Below are positions 13,685 through 20,790 of a stretch of 23,390 nt of DNA, one piece after another (within the stretch, counting starts at the first letter, position 1; each line of letters begins with the position of its first letter). This stretch comes from an uncultured Porphyromonadaceae bacterium (GTDB lineage Bacteria > Bacteroidota > Bacteroidia > Bacteroidales > Muribaculaceae). The position numbers and the translations under genes were made by a program. The notes under the pieces were generated by a model that had not been told where the DNA came from, did no database searches, and saw only the letters and a program-made list of their open reading frames with translations. The DNA lies in assembly GCA_900547825.1 (NCBI GenBank), contig URII01000042.1, positions 1 to 23,390 on the forward strand. Reading direction: 5' to 3'.

Positions 13685-14252
13685 TAAGCCTGTGGACTGA
13701 CCGCTTTGCCTTGGCTGTTTCGGCGGCCGACAGCGTATGTTTCTTTGCCGTTCCCCCTTTTTGGATCGATCCTATGGTCTTTATGCCGGCGGTGTCAAGT
13801 ATAGCTTTGATGTTACGGATCACTCCTCGTGTGGCTGTGAACCGGTTTATGGGCCACGGAGTAGTGGATGAGGCAACAATCAGCGCCCGTTTACCTTTGT
13901 GGAGCCCGCATGGAATGCCACGGGGCGAAAGTTCCATCAGAGCATAGACCATGCGGTCGAACATCGTTTTCATCGGTCCTGGAATATTGTTCCAGTAACA
14001 TGGTGCGCCGATCAGGAATGCATCCGCCCAGACAAACGCATCTATCATCCGAAGTGAGTCGTCAGGCGCGAGCACACACTTTTTCAATGAGCGGCATGAC
14101 ATGCATCCGGTGCACGGTGCGATATTCAGTTCTGATACTTTTATCTGCTTCACGTCGCATCCGGCCGATTCAAGTTCGGCACACATTATTTTGAGCAGGG
14201 TAGCTATGGTGCCCTCTTTGCGCGGGCTTCCGTCAATGGCCAGTATATTCAT
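13674..14252 (-). CDS. Flavodoxin-fold NAD(P)H-dependent FMN oxidoreductase
   Basis: A 192-residue flavoprotein of the NADPH-dependent FMN reductase/flavodoxin-like family. GSPRKEGTIATLL (8-20) is the FMN-phosphate loop. A cysteine-rich insert P-C-T-G-C-M-S-C (Cys47, Cys50, Cys53) plus Cys59 is typical of the subgroup often found in anaerobes, where it may bind a metal or cluster or act in redox; GAPCYWNNIPGPMKTMFDRM matches the flavin-ring contact loop. Electron partner and substrate are unknown. The start was placed at 14252 because an in-frame ATG at 14270 lies in the -7 box. The 3' end overlaps the MFS gene by 11 bases, with no terminator between them. Confidence 0.85.
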   Translation of the reverse strand: MNILAIDGSPRKEGTIATLLKIMCAELESAGCDVKQIKVSELNIAPCTGCMSCRSLKKCVLAPDDSLRMIDAFVWADAFLIGAPCYWNNIPGPMKTMFDRMVYALMELSPRGIPCGLHKGKRALIVASSTTPWPINRFTATRGVIRNIKAILDTAGIKTIGSIQKGGTAKKHTLSAAETAKAKRSVHRLITR

Positions 14253-14259
14253 AATTATG

Positions 14260-14267
14260 CAAAGGTA
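14260..14267 (-). promoter_or_regulatory. -7 box of the flavoprotein gene
   Basis: Minus-strand TACCTTTG followed by CA, a full match to TAnnTTTG. The ATG at 14252 is 7 bases after the box, so the transcript would have almost no leader. No -33 TTG is seen at the expected distance. Confidence 0.5.
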
Positions 14268-14353
14268 CACGCTATTTCATTAACTATGTATATGATCGCA
14301 TCACAAAATAAATGTTAATTCAGTGATCGGGAATGACATCATAGGTAGCTCTG

Positions 14354-14385
14354 ATTGCGGGCATGGCGGAAATGTAGTATATTTG
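14354..14385 (+). promoter_or_regulatory. Promoter of the GT117 gene (ATTG, N20, TATATTTG)
   Basis: ATTG at 14354-14357 and TATATTTG at 14378-14385 (followed by CA) are 20 bp apart. The leader to ATG 14451 is about 60 bases. A 9 bp direct repeat ATAGGTAGC flanks the promoter (14341-14349 and 14393-14401). Confidence 0.7.
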
Positions 14386-14450
14386 CAGCTTGATAGGTAG
14401 CGTGCTTTCGTGTACGTTCCCATACCATATGTCGCATTTTATTTTGCAAG

Positions 14451-17400
14451 ATGAAACGTTATAACCTGCTTAACGACTGTCTCGGCTGGCTCTGTTTTGT
14501 AGTGGCCGCAGTCACCTATCTGCTCACCCTTGAGCCTACGGCAAGTTTTTGGGATTGCCCCGAGTTTATTTCACAAGGTTTTAAACTGGAAGTGGGCCAT
14601 CCGCCGGGCAACCCTATATTTATGCTGGCGGCACGCTTCTTTGTGAACTTTGCGGGCGGTGACGTGTCGAAAGTAGCCCTGATGGTCAACGGTATGTCGG
14701 CACTGCTTTCGGCTGCCACTATTCTGTTGCTTTTCTGGACTGTCACACATCTTGCCAAGCGTCTTCTGGTCAAGGACAGCGCCACGGAAATCACCCCGTT
14801 GCAGATGATCCTGATTTTCGGCGCCGGAATTTGCGGTGCGCTCGCCTACACATGGAGTGATACTTTCTGGTTCTCGGCAGTGGAAGGTGAGGTTTATGCG
14901 TTCTCGTCGTTTTGTACTGCATTGGTGTTTTGGCTCATTCTCAAATGGGAGAATCGTGCCGACAAACCGCACAGCGACCGTTATCTCGTTCTGATAGCAT
15001 ATGTGATAGGCATATCCATTGCCGTCCATCTTCTGAATCTTCTTTGTATTCCCGCTATAGTCCTTGTGGTATATTACCGTAAATGGACTGATACCACAGC
15101 CAAAGGGTCGTTGATCGCTCTCTTTGTATCATTTGTAATAGTAGGTCTTATCCTTTACGGACTTGTGCCGGGATTTATCGAAGTTGCCCAGTATTTCGAA
15201 CTCTTCTTTGTCAACAAGTTGGGATTAAGCTATAATATGGGTGTGCTGATATATGCCGTTCTGCTTGTGGCATGTTTCATATGGACTATCAGGGAACTTT
15301 ATGCCGAGCGCCATCCACTTCGCATGAAGATTTCATTTATAGTAATGATAATTCTCTCCGGAATTCCGTTTATCGGCGACAGCCTGTGGGTTCCGGTTGT
15401 GGTGTCACTTGCGCTTATTGCATATTTCATATGGGCCAAGAAAATATCAGTGCGTATCCTTACCCTTGTGGCTCTGAGTGTTTTTGTGATATTCATAGGT
15501 TACTCGAGCTATGCGCTCCTGCTTATCCGTTCTTCGAGCAACACCCCGATGAATCAGAATGCCCCCGACAATGTGTTTGCCCTCAGTTCATATCTTAACC
15601 GTGAGCAATACGGCGAGCGTCCTTTGTTCTATGGCCAGACGGTGAATTCGTCGATAGTGTATAAAGTCGACGGGCAGACACCCGTGCCAATGGTCAACTA
15701 TGGCCCGGAGCAATACGCCAAGGCAGTGAAGACCTCGCCTGACGATCCTGACAAATATGTGGCTACAGGGCGCAAGCGTAATTATGTCATGACACCTGAG
15801 CTTGACATGGTGTTCCCGCGTATCTACAGCGGTGCTCATGCTCAGGCTTATAAGGACTGGACCGGTATGGTGGGGCGTCCTGTCTCGGCCACCGTGTATA
15901 CCGACATGGATGGAAATTCCCTTCAGAAGGAAACCAAGATAAAGCCAACTATGGCTGAGAATCTTAAATTTTTCCTCATTTATCAGCTCAATCATATGTA
16001 CTGGCGTTACTTCATGTGGAACTTCGCAGGGCGCCAGAACGATATAGCCGGTAACGGTGAGGTCAATCAGGGAAACTGGATATCCGGCATTCCGTTCATT
16101 GACAACCCGAGGCTCGGTGACCAGTCGCTGCTGCCTTACGATATGGGTGAGGGAAACAAGGGGCATAATGTGTTCTATCTTCTTCCGCTCATTCTCGGCA
16201 TTATAGGGCTGTGCTGGCAGGCTTTCTCGTCAAAGCGCGGCATAGAACAGTTCTGGGTGGTGTTCTTCCTGTTCTTCATGACAGGTATAGCCATAGTGCT
16301 TTACCTTAATCAGACTCCCACTCAGCCCCGTGAGCGCGATTATGCTTTTGCCGGCTCTTTCTATGCTTTCGCCATATGGATAGGTCTTGGAGTGCCGGGA
16401 CTTTGGCGTGTTTTCAGTTCGGCCTTCAAGAATCCTAAAATGAGTGTGCCTTCGGCTGTGGCTGCTGCTGTTATCGGTCTTCTTGTTCCATTGCAGATGG
16501 TATCGCAGACTTGGGATGACCATGACCGTTCGGGACGCTACACCGCACGTGATTTCGGATTCAACTATCTTAACTCGCTTGACGAAAATGCCATAATATT
16601 CACTAACGGCGACAATGACACATTCCCCTTGTGGTACGCTCAGGAAGTGGAGGGTGTGCGTACGGATGTAAGGGTAGTGAACCTGTCATATCTTGCCACC
16701 GACTGGTATGCCAACCAGCTTAAAATGCCCGCTTATGACGCCGCTCCGGTAAAAATGCTTGCGCATCCTGCCGATTATGCGTACGACAGGCTGCAATTCA
16801 ACTACTTCCTTGATCCGGATACAACCCAGACCCAGGCGTTGGTGTCGCTCGCATCGCTCTATGATCCGTCCTCCAATAAGAATGCCTATAACCTGCCTGT
16901 GCTCAAACGGCCTAACATGTATGTGCCGGTTGACCGCGATGCTATGGTAAAAGCCGGACGCATCACACCTGCCGAAGCGCAGATGGCTGAGGATTATATA
17001 AGCTTCAATATGCTTGCCGATCAGTCCACGGCCAGTGAGGGCGGCATGACTCTGAGCAAGGTGCTTTCGCTTGATATCATTGCCTCCAGTGCCGCTGATG
17101 GATGGCCCCGTCCGGTATATTTTGCAACTACTGTTCCCTCAAGTTACTATCTTGGCCTCAATCCGTATCTGTGTCAAACCGGTATGGCTTATGAAGTATC
17201 ACCTATTGTGAAGGGATATGACGGATACAATCCTAAAGTCAATACCGATAAGATGTACCGTAATGTGACCGAACGTTTCCGTTGGGGCGGTCTTGAAGAA
17301 GTCAAGAACGGCAAGGAGATATATCTTGATGAAACAGTGCGCCGCATGGTCGTTTCCACCCGCTCGGCACTCGCCGATCTGGCCCAGGAGCTGATATTGG

Positions 17401-17519
17401 AGGGCACACAGGCCGGTGATTCAACTGCTTATGCTGCCGACAGGTTCAAGAAAGCTCATACCGTGCTTGATCTGATGCTTGACAAGCTTCCTCTCGAAGC
17501 CATGCCGTTCGGCATATAG
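14451..17519 (+). CDS. GT117/DUF2723 (TMEM260-like) membrane glycosyltransferase, ended early by in-frame TAG
   Basis: A 1022-residue polytopic protein of the DUF2723 family, placed with glycosyltransferase family 117; its human relative TMEM260 is a protein O-mannosyltransferase. Early motif ASFWDCPEF (Asp35, Glu38) corresponds to the likely catalytic acid of GT-C enzymes, and GHPPGNP (49-55) follows. About twelve hydrophobic helices run to about residue 690, with a long periplasmic loop (about 365-570), then a large soluble C-terminal part (TNGDNDTFPLWY near 720). In-frame TAG at 17517-17519 stops translation at codon 1023; the same frame continues to TAA 17834, giving 1127 codons, close to the length I expect for Bacteroidetes relatives. 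The membrane and catalytic part is intact, so the product may still work. Expected role: glycosylation of exported proteins. Confidence 0.85.
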   Translation: MKRYNLLNDCLGWLCFVVAAVTYLLTLEPTASFWDCPEFISQGFKLEVGHPPGNPIFMLAARFFVNFAGGDVSKVALMVNGMSALLSAATILLLFWTVTHLAKRLLVKDSATEITPLQMILIFGAGICGALAYTWSDTFWFSAVEGEVYAFSSFCTALVFWLILKWENRADKPHSDRYLVLIAYVIGISIAVHLLNLLCIPAIVLVVYYRKWTDTTAKGSLIALFVSFVIVGLILYGLVPGFIEVAQYFELFFVNKLGLSYNMGVLIYAVLLVACFIWTIRELYAERHPLRMKISFIVMIILSGIPFIGDSLWVPVVVSLALIAYFIWAKKISVRILTLVALSVFVIFIGYSSYALLLIRSSSNTPMNQNAPDNVFALSSYLNREQYGERPLFYGQTVNSSIVYKVDGQTPVPMVNYGPEQYAKAVKTSPDDPDKYVATGRKRNYVMTPELDMVFPRIYSGAHAQAYKDWTGMVGRPVSATVYTDMDGNSLQKETKIKPTMAENLKFFLIYQLNHMYWRYFMWNFAGRQNDIAGNGEVNQGNWISGIPFIDNPRLGDQSLLPYDMGEGNKGHNVFYLLPLILGIIGLCWQAFSSKRGIEQFWVVFFLFFMTGIAIVLYLNQTPTQPRERDYAFAGSFYAFAIWIGLGVPGLWRVFSSAFKNPKMSVPSAVAAAVIGLLVPLQMVSQTWDDHDRSGRYTARDFGFNYLNSLDENAIIFTNGDNDTFPLWYAQEVEGVRTDVRVVNLSYLATDWYANQLKMPAYDAAPVKMLAHPADYAYDRLQFNYFLDPDTTQTQALVSLASLYDPSSNKNAYNLPVLKRPNMYVPVDRDAMVKAGRITPAEAQMAEDYISFNMLADQSTASEGGMTLSKVLSLDIIASSAADGWPRPVYFATTVPSSYYLGLNPYLCQTGMAYEVSPIVKGYDGYNPKVNTDKMYRNVTERFRWGGLEEVKNGKEIYLDETVRRMVVSTRSALADLAQELILEGTQAGDSTAYAADRFKKAHTVLDLMLDKLPLEAMPFGI

Positions 17520-17834
17520 ATGGGGCAGCAGGTGGCCGAGATGTATGGCAACCTCGGACATCTGACCGGCAATAAGGCTGACACCGCAAAGGCTCTTAAA
17601 CTCCTTGAGGACGAGATAAAAGCTTATTCCCAGAACATCATCTACTATCAGAGCCTCGCACCGTGGCAGTACGCCTCCTTGCCGTCGACTGACCGGTGGA
17701 TTGAACAATACTATTATATGTCGCTTCTCCAGTCGTATAGCGATTTTGGAGGCGATGTGGAGAAACTTATGCTTGAACAGCAGGACCGCGGGGTCAATTT
17801 TGAACGTATAGCGGCTTTTGCCAACCGTCAGTAA
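17520..17834 (+). CDS. Separated C-terminal segment of the GT117/DUF2723 protein
   Basis: This 104-residue stretch directly continues the preceding frame; its ATG (17520-17522) touches the TAG. It is a soluble helical region (QQVAEMYGNLGHLTGNKADTAKAL and onward) resembling the helical-repeat tail of the family, with no features of a stand-alone protein. It has three possible fates: made by re-initiation at the adjacent ATG, made by TAG readthrough, or lost because the gene is broken. A base error (CAG read as TAG) would restore one 1127-residue protein. Confidence 0.75.
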   Translation: MGQQVAEMYGNLGHLTGNKADTAKALKLLEDEIKAYSQNIIYYQSLAPWQYASLPSTDRWIEQYYYMSLLQSYSDFGGDVEKLMLEQQDRGVNFERIAAFANRQ

Positions 17835-17859
17835 TACCCCCTGCGGTATATAATCTGTC

Positions 17860-18477
17860 ATGCTTATCGAGCAACCGTCATTGCTATATCGCCTCCTGTT
17901 TCCGGAGGCGATATGGCGTATAAAACGTAAGGGCCGAAAAGTTGTCTATATAACTTTCGATGACGGCCCTATTCCTGAAGTAACTCCGTGGGTTCTTGAC
18001 ACTCTTGACCGTTTCGGGGCCAAGGCCACCTTTTTCATGGTAGGGGATAATGTCAGGCGTCATCCCGGACTGCTTGAAGAAGTGAAACGCAGGGGTCATT
18101 CGTGGGGCAACCACACTATGCATCATCTACAGGGGTTCAAGGAGCCTACTTTGCGGTATATGCGTGACATAACCGAAGCGGATACGCTGATCGGAAGTCC
18201 GCTGTTCCGTCCGCCACACGGATTGATACGTTGGGCACAGGCTGCGGCTATAAAGCACCATTATAATATAGTGATGTATGATCTGGTTACGCGTGATTAC
18301 AGCCGTAAGCTGACCCCTGATAAAGTGATGGCCAACGTGCGCCGGTATACACGCAACGGATCTATAATAGTGTTTCATGACTCCCTGAAAGCCGAGCGTA
18401 ATCTTCGGGCTGTGTTGCCTCAGGCATTGCAATGGCTAAAGGAAAAGGGGTATGAATTCGAGAAGCTCGACATGTGA
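17860..18477 (+). CDS. Polysaccharide deacetylase (NodB/CE4 domain)
   Basis: A 205-residue carbohydrate esterase family 4 protein that removes acetyl groups from N-acetylated sugars. NodB motifs are complete: TFDDGP (Asp34, Asp35), H-x3-H metal ligands His85 and His89 in GNHTMHH, RPPHG (117-121), and a late VFHDS (His173). There is no obvious signal peptide; the N-terminus is only mildly hydrophobic (LLYRLLFPEAIW), so it may act in the cytoplasm or be membrane-attached. It follows the GT117 gene by 25 bp and overlaps queG by 26 bases. Substrate could be peptidoglycan, a capsule sugar or a lipid-linked sugar. Confidence 0.9.
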   Translation: MLIEQPSLLYRLLFPEAIWRIKRKGRKVVYITFDDGPIPEVTPWVLDTLDRFGAKATFFMVGDNVRRHPGLLEEVKRRGHSWGNHTMHHLQGFKEPTLRYMRDITEADTLIGSPLFRPPHGLIRWAQAAAIKHHYNIVMYDLVTRDYSRKLTPDKVMANVRRYTRNGSIIVFHDSLKAERNLRAVLPQALQWLKEKGYEFEKLDM

Positions 18478-19399
18478 TGCGGGAGCCAAGGCCCGCGCAA
18501 TGCTTTCCGATATGCTGCCGGCTGCCGGGGTAGTGGCATGGGGCGTTGCCGAAGCCGCCTTGGTGGATGAAGAGGCTCAGCGTCGGTATAGCCGGTGGAT
18601 TGAATGCGGGTATAATGCTTCCATGAAATATATGGAAGCTCATGTCGAGGCACGCATGCACCCTTCCGGAGTGCTTGAAGGTACCAGGACTGTTGTGGTG
18701 GCCGCGTTCAATTATTTTTATCCGGATCCGGATGATATGAGCATCAAAATAGCCCGTTACGCCCGCGGGCGCGATTATCATGAGGTGGTGCGTGAGCGCC
18801 TCGGAGCAGTTGTCGAGCGCATGAAAGATGTTTTTCCTGACGAATTATGGCGTGTTGTCGTTGACACGGCTCCGTTGCGTGAACGTTACTGGGCTCAGCG
18901 TGCCGGAGTGGGCTTTGTGGGCATGAACAACCTTCTGATAGTTCCGGGAACGGGATCATGGGTGGTGCTCGGAGAGATTGTCACAACATTGCCCGTGCCG
19001 CCTGACAGTCCGTGTACACGGACCTGTGGTAATTGCGGCCGTTGCGTCAAGGCTTGTCCCGGTGGTGCTCTGAGTCCCGACGGTGGTGCTCTTGATGCAC
19101 GGCGCTGTCTCAGCTACCTCACAATCGAACATCGCGGCACTTTCCCAAACGATATGCCGAAACTCGTGGGACTTGCAGGATGCGATATATGCCAGCAGGT
19201 ATGTCCGCACAACGTTTCTACGCCATGTTCTGAAATAGAAGACTTTTCTCCTGCATCACCATTGCTGCACATGTCCGCAGATGAGATAAGAGCCCTGTCA
19301 TCCTCGGCAATAAAGAAACTTACACGACATTCGGCTCTGTCGCGTATACGGCCGGAGGATTTTCGGCGTAACCTTGATCTCAGTTCCGGCGATTCATGA
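18452..19399 (+). CDS. queG: Epoxyqueuosine reductase
   Basis: Performs the last step of queuosine synthesis, reducing epoxyqueuosine to queuosine in tRNA with a cobalamin cofactor and two [4Fe-4S] clusters. The 315 residues show the QueG pattern: Asp138 in VVDTAPLRERYWAQRAG (the catalytic acid position), followed by GMNNLLI; cluster cysteines Cys192, Cys195, Cys198, Cys202 and Cys219, then Cys244, Cys247 and Cys251 (GCDICQQVCPHN). The start at 18452 lies inside the deacetylase gene; a later Met at residue 17 is possible but would trim the conserved first helix. No C-terminal HEAT-like extension is present, so this is the short form. The 3' end overlaps the convergent DUF4924 gene by 6 bases. 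Confidence 0.94.
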   Translation: MNSRSSTCDAGAKARAMLSDMLPAAGVVAWGVAEAALVDEEAQRRYSRWIECGYNASMKYMEAHVEARMHPSGVLEGTRTVVVAAFNYFYPDPDDMSIKIARYARGRDYHEVVRERLGAVVERMKDVFPDELWRVVVDTAPLRERYWAQRAGVGFVGMNNLLIVPGTGSWVVLGEIVTTLPVPPDSPCTRTCGNCGRCVKACPGGALSPDGGALDARRCLSYLTIEHRGTFPNDMPKLVGLAGCDICQQVCPHNVSTPCSEIEDFSPASPLLHMSADEIRALSSSAIKKLTRHSALSRIRPEDFRRNLDLSSGDS

Positions 19400-19960
19400 T
19401 GCCGGTGAGTCGTTGTCGGCAGGAAACAGTTTGTTGGCCTCGTCAAGATGGAAATTGCGGCTCAGCAGGGCTATGAATTTTGATATCTGCTGGAGAGCGT
19501 TCAGTGTGTCAGGCGTAAGTTCTTTTCCCTGAAGACGTAGCATCAGCATGCCATACAGGGCATTGAAGCATGTTTCGATCTCACCCTTGCGGTCATCCCC
19601 GCTTTTGGCGCGCAGCTCCACAATGAATGGAAGCGTGCGGTAAAATTCAGCTGTGTAGTCCGGAAATCTCGGGTCTTTTAGCAACGCCTGATGGAGATCC
19701 ACAAGCTGTATTATTACATTTTTATTGAGCTGTAGGTGTCCGGATTTTTCCACTCCTTCCCGGCGCATCATATCGATCAGTGACTCGTACCATTCCGTCA
19801 TTTCCCGGCGTTGTGCTTCGGTTATGTCGTGACGGTCTATAATGTTGGATTTTATCTTTTCTATATCAAGACCGTTGGCCCGTATTATATCCTCTATCTG
19901 CCACATGTATAGCAGATATTCGGCTATGTTTTCCTTGCGTTTGCGCGATGCTGTTATCAT
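19394..19960 (-). CDS. DUF4924 family protein
   Basis: A 188-residue soluble, mostly helical protein matching the Bacteroidetes family DUF4924 as I recall it (KENIAEYLLYMWQIEDIIRA near the start, ALLKDPRFPDYTAEFYRTLPFI in the middle). No catalytic motif is evident and function is unknown. I chose ATG 19960 because family members begin shortly before the KENIAEYLLYMWQ block; an in-frame start at 19990 would add ten residues. It lies 51 bp after the glycosyltransferase on the same strand, so it may share the capsule transcript, although its family is not specific to capsule loci. Confidence 0.85.
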   Translation of the reverse strand: MITASRKRKENIAEYLLYMWQIEDIIRANGLDIEKIKSNIIDRHDITEAQRREMTEWYESLIDMMRREGVEKSGHLQLNKNVIIQLVDLHQALLKDPRFPDYTAEFYRTLPFIVELRAKSGDDRKGEIETCFNALYGMLMLRLQGKELTPDTLNALQQISKFIALLSRNFHLDEANKLFPADNDSPAS

Positions 19961-20011
19961 GTTATATAATTTCTGAATTCTTAGATTCAACGTGTGCCGT
20001 TGCGGTATGGT

Positions 20012-20785
20012 TCAGTGCCGTTCAATCTGTATAAGTTTATAAATGAGTTGGAAAATATCAAACAGGGCCGTAGTGGGAATATGGTTGCGCCTGTAGGCCA
20101 GCTCATGTTCCCAAAGGCCACGCAGATGTGACATTATATTGCGGTCGGTGGCTCCACCCGTGCGCATGGTTACAAGATCATATGGCAGATGGCATGTTTT
20201 TATCCGGCCGTGATATATGGCCCTGAGCATGAAATCGAAATCGCCCGATATGCGGTAGTCGCTCCGGTAGGTTCCGAAATGCTCATATACTTCTCGCCGG
20301 CAATATAAGGTAGGGTGGGGTGGCTGGAACCCCAGAAGCATTTTGCGGCGCGAGAATATGGCGGAATCATAACGCCTTACTGTTGTTCCGGGACGCCGTA
20401 TATCCTCGTAATGTATATTTCCGTATACCGCATCAAGATCCTCGTCTTCCGCAAACGCGTTTTCTATAAGTGAAAGAGATCGTGGAGTTGTGTAATAGTC
20501 ATCGCTGTTGAGAATTCCGATAACTTGGCCCGAAGCCTTTGCCACCCCTTTTGACATGGCATGATACAGCCCCTCGTCGGCTTCGGAAAAGATGTCGAGC
20601 TTCCATCCCTTAGCCTCATAAAGCGGTTTATGCCTCATTACCGTTTCAATAGTCCCGTCGGCGGAGCCTCCGTCAATAACAATGTGCTCAACCAAGCCGG
20701 AAACCGACTGGTCGAGCACACTTTGCAAGGTGTCACCTATAGTTTTTGCGCTGTTAAGCGACGGGGTGACTATTGTTATCTTCAT
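20012..20785 (-). CDS. Family 2 glycosyltransferase
   Basis: A 257-residue GT-A fold transferase, probably adding one sugar to a lipid-linked capsule or exopolysaccharide repeat on the cytoplasmic face. Motifs: TIVTPSLNSAKTI (4-16), the nucleotide-binding VIDGGSADGT (36-45), the SEADEGLYHAMSKG segment, NSDDYY with the metal-binding Asp95/Asp96, and GDFDFMLR (catalytic-base region). The order resembles the WfgS/WcaE-like subgroup. There is no membrane segment. It starts 5 bp after the stop of wzc and so is co-transcribed with the export machinery. The sugar donor is not readable from sequence. Confidence 0.9.
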   Translation of the reverse strand: MKITIVTPSLNSAKTIGDTLQSVLDQSVSGLVEHIVIDGGSADGTIETVMRHKPLYEAKGWKLDIFSEADEGLYHAMSKGVAKASGQVIGILNSDDYYTTPRSLSLIENAFAEDEDLDAVYGNIHYEDIRRPGTTVRRYDSAIFSRRKMLLGFQPPHPTLYCRREVYEHFGTYRSDYRISGDFDFMLRAIYHGRIKTCHLPYDLVTMRTGGATDRNIMSHLRGLWEHELAYRRNHIPTTALFDIFQLIYKLIQIERH

Positions 20786-20790
20786 ATTTC

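Noticed and set aside
14341..14401. 9 bp direct repeat ATAGGTAGC flanking the GT117 promoter
   Set aside because: A near copy (ATAGGTAG) also occurs at 6832-6839 in unrelated sequence; two short copies are not enough to claim a regulatory site.
17520..17834. Independent small gene after the GT117 gene
   Set aside because: Same frame, touching the TAG, and matches the expected C-terminal length of the upstream family; better read as a separated segment.
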